In this document: piece after piece, positions 1-13,219 of the stretch
How positions within the stretch are numbered: the first letter of the stretch is position 1
Layout of the letters: every line of letters starts with the position of its first letter
Notes under the pieces: model-generated
What the model was told of the DNA's origin: nothing
Seen by the model: only the letters and a program-made list of their open reading frames with translations
Database searches by the model: none
Assembly: GCF_964199755.1 (NCBI RefSeq)
Contig: NC_133930.1
Location: forward strand, 62,835,962 to 62,899,961
Reading direction: 5' to 3'
Source: Larus michahellis
Lineage: Eukaryota; Chordata; Aves; Charadriiformes; Laridae
DNA: 64,000 bases
Translations under genes and position numbers: made by a program

Positions 1-2205
1 TTTATTTTAGTGGCCAGCCCTGCCCAAACCACAACATCACAGATGATTGCTTGCTCTGGTGGCAAGCAAGCTTAAGTATTGGTGTAGCTGTAGAGCTGCT
101 TATTCATTCAGAGTTTGCAGTATAAATGCTTCACAGCTGGGTGTATTCAACAGGTGGTAGCCACTTTGCTGTGCCTGGGGCTGCTCTGTGCTTAGAGGGA
201 AAAGACCATATTCTCCCTGAGGGTCCCTGCGGCATGGGCTGGGACAGGAGAAGGCAATGACAACCTAGAGGGCAAGGCCAAGCAGAGAGCAGTGACAAAG
301 GACAGACAGAAACACCAGCTTTCCATAGGGATCTGGAGAAGCCCAGAGTCCTGAAAGTCCATGACAACTCAGGTGGCCAGTAAAAGCTTTTTGCCTCAAG
401 ATGAGCTAAACAAGAGGACTGCCTTGCCAGGACAGTGGACAAAACAAGGAAGAATTCGTGTATGAGTCCTTTCGTTTCGGTCTGTCTCCATGTTTTCTGA
501 AAACTTTGCTCTGTCCTAGTTTGTGTTCAAACAAAAGGCAACCTTAGACATTCAATGCCACTTTGTTGTACAGGTGGAACCACTCCAAAATTTTCAGTAA
601 ACTGGTGTCCCATTATAATTTGCATTGTACTTTTATAGGTTATATACTAGCTGCTTCTGTCATCTTGCTGAGTCACAGTGCTTTCAAAAAAGGCAACAAT
701 GTTCTTTGCTTAACATGCATTTATTATTTGTGGTCCATTTCCTGAGTATTTTGTGCAGCATTTTGAAGGGACTCATTACTGGGGATAGGGATATCGTTAG
801 TGAACACACGAGCTGAAAATAACTGAATAGGATGATCTCATTTTATTTATAGCTTCACAGATGACAGGAGCTAACACGACAGGCCATGGGCTAGTGTCAA
901 ATTATTTTCTGCTACAATCAGTAACTTACAGTGAATTACAGTAGGGATCTACACACCAGAAAAACAAACTCCCCTATGAACTATCACATTAAGTCTTCCT
1001 CTATTACAGCTTTTCAAAAGCTTAATCTCTCCCTAGATAACAAGAGAGAGGTGGAAGGAGAGTGAGAACCCAAAACTCGAGTCCCACTCCAAATCCAGAC
1101 CCCATTGACCATAGGTTCTTGGTAACTCTGTTGCAGACCTGTGCATACACCATGGCATTTTATTTTATTTTTTTCTTTTCTTTTCTGAGATGTCACTACA
1201 GTTAGCTGTATAGTTTACAGTACTTTCTTGCTTGCTGTTGTGAACCAGCTTTCATGGTTGGGTCAGCTGCACTCTTTTCCTCCTGCAGTGCCAGCTGTTT
1301 TTTGACGGTGAGCCACAGTGGCTCCAGGAGCACATCACACCTGAGACAAGATGAAGGGTCAAAAAGGAGTGCTAAGTGTGGCCCAAACCTTGCAATTGCA
1401 GAGGGTTCCTAGACAAGATGAGCTTGCATGGGCCTGCCCAGCAAGGTCTGCCTCTGGCTATGAAAGGAAGGTGCAAAATATTGCTGTGTTTTTAATTTGT
1501 CAGACTGGAAATACTAAATCTAAACTGCAGATCTGAGAATTGGTTTCCTCTCAGTATATGAATTTGATACACCAATGAGAAATCCAAGTGCCTCACATTG
1601 GATGCAAACATTTAGCCAGGGAAGTGATTTCAACTGAACAGCAACTTGTCATCAAGCATAGCATCTCCTGCTGCGTTATCATCAAAGCTTATCAGTAAAG
1701 ATTTGACTTCCATGGAGTTACTGAGAAAAATATCCTGGGCCAGTGCCTGTTTCCTGGGAAATCTGTGCACCCTGTTCAGCAACCTCACATCTTTGACACC
1801 ATTTTAAGGTCTGCCAGAAAGAATTTTAAATCCAATTGCATGTATTTTGTACCTTGCAGTAAGTATTAGTATGACATGCATAAAGGAATTATGAAGTATC
1901 GTTGACAGATACAATGTTGTGCTAGGCAACTGAAGTATAAGATGGTACCAAATAAAGTGTCTGCAAAAAATTCAGGTTTACAGTAATCGATACACTGTCA
2001 ACCTGTTGGACAAACATATTTCTGACAGAACTACAGGTTTCATCTTACAGTGAAATTATTTTGACCAGATTTGATTGTTTCTTGGCCTCTTTCTTTGCAT
2101 TCTTCAATCATACCTCTGAAAGATGCCAGTCCTGGGACTAGGTACAATTCTATATATAACTGGCTTTTCCATTCTTATGGAGTATTACTGTTGTGATTAT
2201 CTTGA

Positions 2206-2240
2206 ATTAAAGCTGTTAATGTTTTTCTAAAAAAAAAAAA
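2206..2240 (+). other. Poly(A)-signal-like ATTAAA followed by A12
   Basis: ATTAAA at 2206-2211 is followed 18 bases later by a run of 12 A at 2229-2240. This is the spacing of a processed mRNA 3' end. It could be the end of a retrocopied transcript, a real polyadenylation site next to a genomic A-run, or coincidence in AT-rich DNA. No open frame upstream supports a retrogene. Confidence 0.25.
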
Positions 2241-3141
2241 GGGTATGGGATTGATCTATCTGCCCACAATACCATTCTTTACAGCTACAGCCGCCAACAT
2301 TGTTCCAAATACAAAGCAGAAACTTCTGCTCTTTCTACATTGCCATCTACAGCTTCACCATCTGCATCTTATTGTCAAATATCTGTGATCAAAGCAATGC
2401 TCTTACTGACTTAGTTATGCTGCTGGGGGCATACGATGCATATATAGTGCAATAGTTTGCCCAGAACTGTTTTTGCTGCGTCCTTTCATTGTGCTGAGCA
2501 ACTCAGAGGCAAGTCATTGAAACGTTACGAGATTACACTTGCAGAAAAATCTTCAGCTCTTTGGCATTAGCTCTGAAAGCTGTGGATGTAATATCCTGTG
2601 TGAATACACTATCCCATGGGATACTGTACTGTGGTGCAGCCAGTGCCTAAGGGCAAAGCCACATTTGTGCTCCGTAGTGTCAAAGGTGCTAGGTACTGAA
2701 TACGGATGTATTGTCCCACCTGTGGCAGGCAGTGTTCAGCGAGTTACATTGATGTTTCCGACACTTAAGCTATAAAAACCAAACCTTCACACAATGAATT
2801 GACAAGGGTCTCTATCATGAACTGAATATAGGACTTAAGGAGGCCTAATTGTTTCCTTGATTGTAGTGGCCATTGGTATGCATTTAATTTTGCTCATTGA
2901 GAGCCTATGTTTACATTTTACATTGATATTTAATCTACTCATTGATATTTAATTTCTATGTTTTATACTCTATTTAAAAGCACATTCACCATGAAAAATG
3001 CTTTATCACCACATCTGCCTTAAAAGACTTTTTGCGCAGTGTAACTTCTGTTTATGGAATAATGGCTTTTGGTATTCAGTAAGGTATCTTTTGAGAGAGT
3101 TTCTAGTATTTATTAGTACTTTTCATTTTTTTTTAGTTTGA

Positions 3142-3203
3142 GAGAGTTTATATAATAATAGTATATATAATAGAGAGTTTATATAATAATAGTATGTATA
3201 ATA
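3142..3203. repeat. Two-unit 31-bp TA-rich tandem duplication
   Basis: Two adjacent 31-base units (3142-3172 and 3173-3203) both begin GAGAGTTTATATAATAATAG and differ at one base. The near-identity suggests a recent slippage or tandem duplication event inside AT-rich DNA. Confidence 0.8.
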
Positions 3204-6200
3204 ATAGTTGCTTTAAGCCTACTTGTCCTTTTAGAAGATTTAAACCTGGTTTTTGCATGCTGACACTGCATTCTGTACATACAGAATATATAAAATTAAA
3301 TGATGATCATTGGCACTACAGGCAACCACTAATTTTTAGCTTTAACTCTGTATTTCTGCATGCATCTGATAGGGTGTTACCACATGCAAAAGAAGAAACT
3401 TTTGGTGTTTAAAAGGAAAAAAGCCTTTATATTTAGAAACTCTCTTAACAGCTTCGTTACTGGCTGCATAAAGAATACTTAGGAAGAACCCCCAAAGTTG
3501 AAAAGGTCAACTTTGAACTATAGGAAGGGTCACATATGTGTGTCTGGGACTGATTCCTGATCTCACTGAAATGAATCAGAGATTTGTTGGTAATTAACTT
3601 CAAAATGTATTTCTTTTCTGTGAGTTTGTTGCATCAAAGCTATCAGCTTCATCTTGAACAAATGCTGCTTAGCATTTTAGAGAGTTGACAATTTACACCA
3701 TAAGCTTATCTATAAATATGGATTCTATACTCACTTAAAATTCAATGACAGCAACTGCTTCAGATACAGTGAGCTCAAGGTTAAAGCCATATTCTATAGT
3801 ATGAGACATTTAGATGCGGCATTGGCAATTTAAAAAATGTGAGAGAACATAAAACGTACAAGTTCCAGGTTATAATAATATTGAGCCTTATTCCTGGGTG
3901 GTGACCATACTGAAGGTTATAATACCCTACAAATTTGAGGGGTTTTGCATATTGAGTAGACCATCTTTAGTTGACAATGGGTTAAAAAATGTATCAGTAG
4001 AAAAGTTTAGATAATTTGAATTATATTAGACTTAAAAAATGGTTTAGGGGACTCTAGTAAACCATGGATTGGTTTTCTACCTGTGTTTTCTTAAAGTAGT
4101 CAAATCAGCAGCAAGATTTTTTCAGAAGTTTGCAGAGGAACTAATTACAACAGCATCCCGGCTAATTCCTGAAAATTAATTAACGAGGAACCTAAAAATA
4201 AAAAAGAAAAATAAACCAAACAAAAAACCCAAACAAGAAAAACAATTTCGTATCAGTGGGAGGTGCCAGCAGCAACAGGTGATGCTGCTACACCACCAGT
4301 GAAACCGTCTCCCAAAATACACAACAGCCAAGGAATCACCCACCACCGGCACCAGGAATGTAGGTAGTATGTGCATTTTACTAAGATTGGAAAATGTTAG
4401 AAATTTATCAATAATGGCTATCATATTATACAGCTAATATAACAGATATACTCCAGCTGCCATTACTAACTTGAGCAAAGCAATTAGGTAGTAACTGTAC
4501 TTGACTCAGTATAACCGCTGTGAAAATTCCCCCTGCTGTAACTAGTTAGTACCCTAGAAAAAATTTAAAAACATACATTTTATGCCACAAATTAAAAAAA
4601 AAATTAAAAATTACACCATCGGCCCCCTTTGATAAGGGGTCCCTCTCTCCATCAGTCAGTTGGCAATAGACACTACTTGCTTGTCTTTTAGATCCAAGAT
4701 CTTTTGTTTCAGGTGAAGATGGACCCTAAATAGTAACCTAAAAATGAACCCTTCTCAAATGAAGAATTACGCTCTTGAAGAAGAAACACAGCATCACATG
4801 AGATAGTAGCTGTGGGAAGGTGTGAAAAGCGCATAAAAAGATTAAGAGGAAGATTAAGTTTGAAAGATTTCACAGTTTTATAAATAACATAGACGAGGAG
4901 AGAAATCAGCAGGCAGGACCAGCAAGCTTCTGAATTCATCAGCCTATAGCATCATGTAAAGCAGATGAAAAAACAGCACAACCCGAAGAAGACAGGATCC
5001 TTTTCCTGAAGATGGACAAACTGATTCTGTGGATCACAAAACTAGTAATGTAGTTTACTTGCTATATGGAACTGGCCCGGACAGTGCACTTACATACTGG
5101 ATGAGAGATGATAAGTCATGGACCACCTATTAACATATGCTAGTAGATTGAATTATTACTTCTTCTGTGGGTTGTGTCTTTAAGAAATAATAGAAGTTAA
5201 AAACCAGTGATAAAAACGAAAGTATTTCTAATTCCAAGATTAGTACCTGAAAAAAGAATATTCAACAGAAGCTGGGTATTCAAAAGTTAGAGCTAGTTTG
5301 AAGTTACAGTATAAGAAATTAGGATAAAACTTTTGATATATTATATTTCAAAATAATACAAATAAAATGTTGTTTGCAAAGCTGGCAAAAGCTAGTTCTT
5401 GGACTAATAGTATAGAAGTGCTAAAGGAAAAGGATAGATTTACAACATGATCTAAAGACTTAAGTGTTTTTTCCAATGGCATTGATAATCTAGAATTAAG
5501 TGTCTTAGTTATCCTGTTCATTGCACATAGAGGATTAGGAACACGTAGAACTGGATTCACAGAAATCATCACACTCTGAATATACTTGTCACAGTGGGCA
5601 TCAAATGAGAGATGGCAGAGGAGGATCTGGTATCTAAATCCTACTGGAATACATGTGATGGAGTACCAAGAAGCTTAGCATGGTTAAAATTTAGGTTTGG
5701 CTCCTGCCTAGAAGTCAGAACTTAAGTTTCGGGGAACTAAACTGGTGAAACCTCAATGCAATGGGATTAGGCACCAACTGAATGGCTGTCTGCCAAAGAC
5801 CATGTTGGAATCTAGTGCCAGAAGTATGTTTTAGCTTGGGATAGAAGTGACAGTAGATACAAATGGTGAAAGTTTCCAACTAAATCATTTTGAAGTGAAG
5901 AGGAAAGAGAATTTAAACCTAGCGATGCACATATTTAGGCTTTTTCATAAGCATCTCTAACTTTTTTCATTTACTATCAATTCAGTACTTAATGCTGGCT
6001 TGTTTCTTTTCCAGAAGTGAAAAATCCTGAAGGGAGTACCTTGTCCTATTCAGTCTAGCCTGCATTTTGAAAACAGCAGGTTATATACTGACCTCTGTTC
6101 CTCCACATCAATATTTCTAAGAGTTAATGTCTCCAAATGGAGAAACTGCTGGGCTACAGTAAGCCGTTTGGCACTGTTGGCTGCGTGACGACTTGTCAGC

Positions 6201-9039
6201 ATCAGTGCTCCTTTGCATTAGACTGAAGCATCAAGTAATAAACTATTTACAGTCTGCTCTTTCTATCCTCTAAAGGGTGTTTCCTTGAAGAGGTGAAAAA
6301 AATGGATTTTTCTCTGTCCAGTTGGTTTCATTTTATACTTGTGTTGTTTAAGTACCGTTCCATACCTAAGTTGCCATTGGAACAAGAATCATTGATAACG
6401 GATGAGCTTTAGCTTTTTCTGATAATGTTCGGATTTGAAGTTTATTCTGTTTTCATAACATACTGCAGCAATAAGTCTTAAAGCAAGACAGTACAAAATT
6501 CAATTAAAGGACAATTTGAGAAACTTATTTGAGTTCAGCTAGGTGAAGAAGGCACAGAAATTCTCATTAACCTATGATATGCTCTAGTAAAAATTACCTT
6601 GAATAAACTACATTTTTATTATAGGAATGACTTTTCAAAACTGAGTTGGGTTAGGCTAGACATGTATATAGGGTTACATGGAGAAGAAAAACAGGTAACT
6701 AACTGCTGCATTCCTTTTCTAGCAGGGACTCTTTTCTGCTCTTGGGCATGACAAGAGACTTGCAAGTATCTTCACCAAACAAGGAGGCTCTATTTTTTTT
6801 TACACTACATTTCTGTAGTTTAAAATCGTTTCAGTGGATTTAATTTTCAATCAATTTCAGAACTGACTCAATTCTTTTCACAAAATTTATTTTCATTCTT
6901 GTTACAAATGTAAGGTCACATGAAGATTGTCTATGTAGATTTCATAAACACTGTTCAAATATATTTATTAGTTCAGTTTTCCCTTTTAAAGGCAAACTTT
7001 AAAGCAGCAGGCAGCAAAAGCTATAAAATATATGGTTCTTTTATATATAGCTAAACCGGAATATTTTCTCTCCCAGTTCTTTTCTTTGATTTTTAGTTGA
7101 CTCTCTCGTCCAAGCTTTGTCCTGAAGTTATTCCTGCATGTAACTGTCCCAAGCAGAAAGGATGGAAACTCAATCTAGCTTCTCTTCCTCCTTTTTTTTT
7201 CTTTAACTCAAAATATGAAAAAGTCATTCAGCAAAAACTAGTTCCCATTCCTTACCAATAGAAGTCTTTGTCTAGAGCAGCTTTGGTAAGTGCTTATACT
7301 TTTTTTTTTAATTTAACTGGGATAAAAAGATAAGTAGAGAAGCATTCATGATTTTGAGGTAGCGGAATGTACTAGGATTTGAATTACTTAAATTATATGA
7401 AGTCACAAGAGCAGAAAATAATTTTGAAATATTTTAATCCCAGCGTATTGAATCAAAAATGATTCATGAATCACTCCTGAAATTTCTCCTACGCAGCCTT
7501 TTCTCTGGCATCAGACATGTGGTATAGCTTACATTGATTTTTCTGTAGACAAAAATGAAATAGATTACAAGGAAAAATAATAATCATAGCAAGGTGCTTT
7601 ATATTTAACTTTTATCTAGCACATAGATCAGAACATGATGAGAAAAATAAGACCATGTGTACATCGAACATTTTGTATTTGCTGTACCGTTGTCTTTTTC
7701 TCATTACTAAAGTTAATTATTGTTCCATTAACATCATACTCTAGGCCATTACTAAACACATTGTTTTCATATTGAATCCTGGTATCAGTACATTCATTGC
7801 TGTGAGTTTGCCTGATATAAAAAGAATGTACTCCCTTATTCTATACTGTTAACAAGGCAGCGTTTTCTTGCGGTTTCCATGAATTTTCTGTGCTGTATAG
7901 TTAGGTGAGTTTTATTCAGATATGCTGCATTGCCTTTATCCACTGAGACCGTGTGTCAAAAGAGACATGTAAACTTAGTTTGGTGTTCTCTGCTTGACAA
8001 ACCCCTATTGGCTTTTTCTTCCTTAGATATTTACTTCCTGTCAGTAGGAGATAAAATTCTTTTAAAATACCAGCAACAGACAAGTTTTTCAGTGTTCCCT
8101 TTATTCTGTTAGCAGTTCTGCCAGATTTGAGCTTTAGATACCTGTTGTTCAGATAATTTCATCATATCCAGTCTTCATCTATTTTAGACAAACATGCTAT
8201 ACCAACACGTTCATAAGGAAACCCAAACCCTTGCTACTCCTACTGAAAAACTGTTGCAGAACGCTTTTAATACTCAGAAACAGTTCTCTAGTTTACAACC
8301 TAAATATACTATGAGCATTCTATAACCATTTGGTCTTCTGTCAGCAATATCCATAGGATTTTTTCCTAATATGTCATGCATGTGTTCAAAAAGACAGATT
8401 GTGTCCTTTTTCCTCTTTAATGTTGTTAGGCCAAAGATTGATGCTCTTCTAGACATCTCTTATAATACGGGTCCTTCATTCCCTTGATCATTCTTGTAGG
8501 CTTCCCCTACACCTTTTCCCATTTCTGTCTTAAATCCACTGTCTAGGCTGTTATGAATATATTAAATTAATCTTAATTCTATGCGTTTCAAGCTTGATTC
8601 TAACATTGATCTAAATGTAGCATTTGAAAATTAAAGATGCCTCATATATTAGCATCTTAGTCCAAGTAAGAGGGAAATGTCAGAATCAAATATGATAAGA
8701 AAAGTAAATGACAGTTTATTACAGAGAACTTTTATTTTGAACTAGGTCTGGAATTCTTCTTATATAAAGAACTGTGGTAAGCAAGAACACTCTGCAGAGA
8801 AAACCTGTACTCACTCATAAGAAAGGAATTTGGAAGGAAGACAATTGGATAAAAAGGAAGGAGAAAGGGTGTAATAAAAGCAGGTGCTTACAATCTTTGT
8901 CCTTCTCTCTCAGTTTTCACATCAAAACTTTATTTTTTTCAACTTTTCAACTATCACTTTATTTTCACACAAGCACTTGTTACCCTTAACTCTCTGGAAA
9001 TCTGGATCAGAGAATGCATGACTACGCAAACAAACAACA

Positions 9040-9360
9040 GGCTTCAGAATTGTGGCTTGGAGCCAGTCAGAGTGGCAACATTGTAGTGATCAGTTTAGAG
9101 AGATGCACATTTTCATTTTAGCTTGGGAAATAATAACATTGCCATTATGCAAATCAACGACCTAGAACCACTCAGAACATAGACAATGGATGGCTGAGAG
9201 GAATCCCATCATTATGGGTCAGCAACTGCACAGACTGCCTGCAGTCTGATTGGGTGAGCTAATTCTAAGTCAATTCCTAAAGAACTTCATTAATATTCAA
9301 TATAAACATGCAATTTAGTATTATTGAATTCACTCTTTATAATAAGCCTGTCCTGGATTT
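9040..9360. promoter_or_regulatory. Candidate enhancer: octamer with SOX-like sites
   Basis: A perfect octamer ATGCAAAT lies at 9147-9154, with CATTG ten bases upstream (9137-9141). Further SOX-type cores are CATTGT near 9079 and ACAATGG near 9183. An inverted CCAAT (ATTGG) lies near 9250, and CAGACTGC/GCAGTCTG form an 18-bp near-palindrome at 9231-9248. The cluster sits far from any gene seen here. Function is inferred from motif density only, and octamer and SOX cores also occur by chance in AT-rich DNA. Confidence 0.3.
9231..9248. repeat. 18-bp near-palindrome, 8-bp arms
   Basis: CAGACTGC at 9231-9238 and its exact reverse complement at 9241-9248 are separated by CT. It is too short a loop for a stable RNA hairpin but fits a dimeric protein-binding site. 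Confidence 0.6.
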
Positions 9361-10325
9361 TCAGCCTTTGAGGTAAAGTTTAAAAAGAGTAATTCCTTGT
9401 AGGAGATCTCTTTCCAACTTGGTAATCATGCTAATATCTGGTTTTGAGTTTTCAGAGAATGCATTGATGGTCTATCATCTTGAATAGCAAAATGAGCAGA
9501 TGGAATACAATTTGACCTTGTTTCATCATGTGCAGATGTGAAAGATCAACATACTACTACCTCAGCACTGTTCAGCCATGACTGCAAATATGTCTTTAAA
9601 CTTAGATGTAATTTGTTCTGCAATCCCAACACTCTGGACAGCAATACCCTTTTAAAAAATGATTTGGAGGCCTGAATGTTTACAAAATATGCGTGAGCCA
9701 TACTGCTTACGTACCTTTAAGTTATCAAAAGGAAGTACTTGCACTGATACTGAGAAAGAAGCAATTAACTCAGCATTTTGAAGTAAAGGGAAGTGACAGT
9801 GGAACGATTTTCAGCAAGTCTGACCTGTGAATGTCACTTCAGAAGAAAATACTGTGGACTGTTGTTTCCAAAAATTGGTATGCCATACAGTATTTAAAAT
9901 GCAGATGTGTTCCCAGAAGGTCACATAAGCAGAATGCACAAGAAAAAAAACACAGAAAACCAAGACCCCCCACAAACCTAATTGAAAATTAACAGTTACA
10001 GCCTTTATATACAACTCAGGGGATACTCTGGTACACACACAAGGTCTTGCAACATGATTCCACCCACAGCTGTTAGGTTTCCTCCATTATATTACATATG
10101 AAATCAAAAAACTGTGTTGAATAAAATGATGGTTATTGGGGGCGGGTCAAGTGTTGGGTTTTTTTTCTAAAGACAGGCAGATCCACAGTTTTTTGACTTG
10201 ACTTTCTTTAAGGTGAAAAGAGAAAATGAAACACAAAAAATGTTAAAAATCTGGCAGTCCCTGTGCTAAACAGACCGGCTGTCACAAGTTACAGAGTATG
10301 TTGGCTGGGTTCTCTTAGCTGTTCG
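9361..10325. other. Non-coding DNA, nothing recognised
   Basis: AT-rich sequence with no splice-bounded open frame, no repeat family that I recognise and no RNA gene. It ends at the 3' terminus of a - strand CR1. Confidence 0.5.
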
Positions 10326-10829
10326 TAGAATCATAGGGTTGGAAGGGACCTCTGGAGATCATCTAGTCCAACCCCCCTGCCAGAGCAGGGTCACCTAGAG
10401 CAGGTTGCACAGGAACGCATCCAGGTGGGTTTTGAATGTCTCCAGAGACAGAGACTCCACCACCTCTCTGGGCAGCCTGTTCCAGTGCTCTGCCACCCTC
10501 AAAGGAAAGAAGTTCCTCCTCATGTTTAGGTGGAACTTCCTGTGCTCAAGTTTGTGCCCGTTACCTCTTGTCCTGTCGCTGGGCACCACTGAAAAGAGCC
10601 TGGCCCCATCCTCCTGACACCCACCCTTTAAGTATTTATAAGTGTTGATAAGGTCCCCCCTCAGCTGTCTTTTTTCCAGACTGAAGAGACCCAAATCCCT
10701 CAGCCTTTCTTCATAAGAGAGGAGTTCCAGTCCCCTAATCATTTTGGTAGCTCTCTGCTGCACCCTCTCCAGCAGTTTCCTGTTCCTCTTGAACCGGGGA
10801 GCCCAGAACTGGACACAGTACTCCAGGTA
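10326..10829 (-). mobile_element. CR1 LINE 3' fragment with open ORF2 C-terminus
   Basis: A 5'-truncated copy of chicken-repeat-1, the non-LTR retrotransposon of birds and reptiles. On the - strand the element runs from about 10,829 to its 3' terminus at 10,326, where GGTTGGAAGGGACCTCTGG (as read on the + strand) is the classic CR1 tail. The last part of ORF2 (endonuclease/reverse transcriptase) is still open for about 145 codons, ending at 10,395. Recognisable landmarks are [10 protein letters not shown], the block [26 protein letters not shown] and the closing LDAFLCNLL. The RT catalytic core is absent because of the 5' truncation, so this copy cannot move by itself. The open frame suggests a fairly young insertion. 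Its 5' breakpoint creates a consensus splice donor on the opposite strand, listed separately. Confidence 0.96.
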
Positions 10830-10835
10830 AGTATG
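10821..10835 (+). promoter_or_regulatory. Consensus splice donor at CR1 breakpoint
   Basis: On the + strand the CR1 5' end abuts host DNA to give CTCCAG|GTAAGTATG, an exact MAG|GTAAGT donor with GT at 10,827-10,828. Such a site inside an antisense CR1 could drive exonisation if the region is transcribed on the + strand. No matching acceptor and coding frame were identified upstream. Confidence 0.45.
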
Positions 10836-12918
10836 CAAACAATAAAAAACGAACTTAAGCCAGATTGTGATTTCCAATGGAGGAGTTTCCTCATGTAAGG
10901 GAAACATCTGCTTTCACTGCCTCCTCTCAATAGCAAAGTAAGAGGACAAGTAGATGTATGGGGGATGGCTGGAGGTGCAGGGCATGCCTTGCACACACAA
11001 GCTCCGCTGAAACTATGAAGCAGATCTGTTTGTACTCTTATTTCACCAGACTTCTGGTGTCTGTGTTTTGGGTAGTCTCAGTGGGTTCCTATCAATCCAA
11101 GCACACCTTCATCATACTGGAGAACTTACTTATTCAGACTTTCTATTTTACATGTTTAACAAAAGTTCCCAGAAGTTAAAGCAGATGTTCTAGTTTTGTT
11201 TGCTTGGTTTTTACTCTTCCTTCCTATTTTTTGCAACCTCTTTAGTCAGTCTACTCTTCAGAGAAGTTGTCTCTTTCCACAAAAGTTACTTCTGAATGCA
11301 CTCTCAATGAGAAGTGGTGAAAGGCAGCAAAGCAGTTTAACTGCTTATCTCTTGCCTCTGCAATGGAAGGAAAGTAATTTCCTTGCCCTGAGGTCCGACC
11401 TAGCCACTAGTTCTCTCTTTCTCACTTCTTTCCGTTTTGAGCCAAAGGCGGTTGTTTAAAAATTACTTTTAATGTGAAACAGTTTCAAGGACAGAGTCAA
11501 ATTCCTCTGTAAAAGTAAGACTTTGAGTTCAAATTTCAAGGACAGAATATAAACACCTGGCAAAACAAAAGGAAGCTCCACAAATCTGCCAAATTTAAGA
11601 AATATATTGTCAAGCAGGTGGTAATTAAGACATTTTAAATACAGGACCCATTTATCTCACTAGGAACCGTAATTCCAACTCAGCGAGGCAGAGCAATGTG
11701 TCCCATAAGAGTTGTTTGGGAATTATTTTGCCTGCTCATTTGCATGGTCTTCTGGGAGGTAGAACAGACACCTGGCTGTCAGTAAAATGGAAAATATAGA
11801 AGAATTGCATTCTTACAATCTCACTGTTACTTTATAAACATTCTTTCAATTTAAATCACTATCTCAGGAAGTAATTGTATCTGGGTGAGGAGGGGGGAAA
11901 AGTCAGGTATCCATCATTTTTGAGTATTAGAAGTTATTTATGAGTGATAATTGCTACTCACATATATTTCTTGAGATTATTATAGCTCATTTGAAAAAAA
12001 AAACTCACAAGAGGAGTAGTAGTAGTAGTAGTATTCTCAAAACAGCACACTCTTTAAAATTTGATAGTCTATATGGGGCAAGAAGAAATACTAAAAATAA
12101 AAATGAAAAGACAAAATTAAAAGCACAAAGCTGTTGAACTCCATGTAATCAACAACATAATTTTGTCCTCAGTAATCACCAGACTTTTTATGGTATACTT
12201 CTGCCTACAAAGAAAGATCAAGGGCTTGTTCCATTTGTCACATCCATGAAGTGAAGAGAGTATTTTAGGTGGCAGAGGGTAACCCATGAAAAATAGATAT
12301 AGATTACAGAAATGATAAATTGATACAGTGCAGTGGTTAAGCTTGATGCCTATCCCATTCAGTAGAAAGGCTTGCAGCCAGTATATTGTCTGCTAGAATT
12401 AAAGAATGCAGATTCAGGATCTCTTTGCCATAAAAGATACCGCAAAGCTTTTTTCAAAATCCTGAAAAAACATAGCGGAGGTATTTCCACATTAATTTGT
12501 GCCTTCAGCTAATGTACAACCCCCTTCCATTTGTCTTGCAGAAAGCACCACAAAAGTTTCTAGCAAGGGTCACTACACTAACTCTGGGGGATGTGATTAA
12601 CACGCATACAGGGCTCTGAAGGCACTGTCAGTCCTGTCCAAAACTATCAAATCCTCTCAGAACCAAAAGTGGGCAGAACCCTCAGAAATAGTATTTTCAT
12701 CTTTTTGTATTGCTAAGCCTAAGGAAATGAGCTCTGCCAGAGCCAACTGTCACCCTTCAGAGCTAACACTGGTGTTCTTCATCTGTAGCACTAGATAAAG
12801 GAAAATAGCTGTGAGGGGAAGTGAAGTCCAGAATGGTGAGTAAGTTTTCACGGACAGTAGAGATGGAAGGATACTCTTATTTCTCTCAAACTAAATCTGC
12901 GTCCTCATCTGTTACATT
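10830..12918. other. Non-coding DNA with a short AGT microsatellite
   Basis: No supported gene. A short AGT trinucleotide tract lies at 12,014-12,032. The + strand frame at 11,196-11,459 (87 codons) lacks splice signals and a recognisable family. Confidence 0.5.
12014..12032. repeat. (AGT)6 microsatellite
   Basis: Six consecutive AGT units inside purine-rich sequence. A simple slippage repeat. Confidence 0.85.
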
Positions 12919-13169
12919 TTAGGCTTGAAAGTAGTGACAGGTGGATAGAGAGTTCTCTACATGTCCTGCAGGACTCCAAAGAGTTATGCGTATTTCCATA
13001 GGTTCCTTAGAGGCAGACACTTTCTCCTCATCCATGACCTTGACCACTGGATCATTCATTTCCACAGTAGTCAGCTTTGGGAAGTTATAGAAGATGCTGT
13101 GTATACCAGTATCGTTTAGGAAGGAAGAAAATGAAGTTTTCTGCTGGTAAAATACACTTAAGGTTTTTT
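12919..13169 (-). CDS. Candidate terminal exon, unrecognised (weak)
   Basis: I do not recognise this frame. On the - strand a strong pyrimidine tract ends in CTCCCTCCTCAG with AG at 13,170-13,171. Exon sequence would begin at 13,169 and stay open for about 83 codons to a TAA at 12,919-12,921. The predicted peptide begins KTLSVFYQQKTSFSSFL and contains VEMNDPVVKVMDEEKV. It has an ordinary mix of charged and polar residues rather than the low complexity of AT-rich noise. Against it, no clear AATAAA follows (only AATAAG), no partner exon with matching phase was found, and the frame also extends upstream of the acceptor. It may be a real last exon, a relic or chance. Confidence 0.2.
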
Positions 13170-13219
13170 CTGAGGAGGGAGGGAAGGCCAGCCGAGGCAG
13201 GGTGGGATTGGTAACCAAC

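Larger units (their letters stand above)
1..9030. other. AT-rich non-coding DNA, no gene recognised
   Basis: No open frame here has splice signals, family similarity or a convincing start. The longest, on the - strand at 131-442 (103 codons), is proline/cysteine-rich by composition and matches no family I know. The only local structures I can point to are an mRNA-3'-end-like ATTAAA plus A-run near 2.2 kb and a two-unit TA-rich tandem repeat near 3.15 kb, both listed separately. The stretch could be intergenic or intronic. Confidence 0.6.

Noticed and set aside
10405-10648. + strand open frames across 10.4-10.65 kb
   Set aside because: Antisense shadows of the CR1 ORF2 C-terminus on the - strand.
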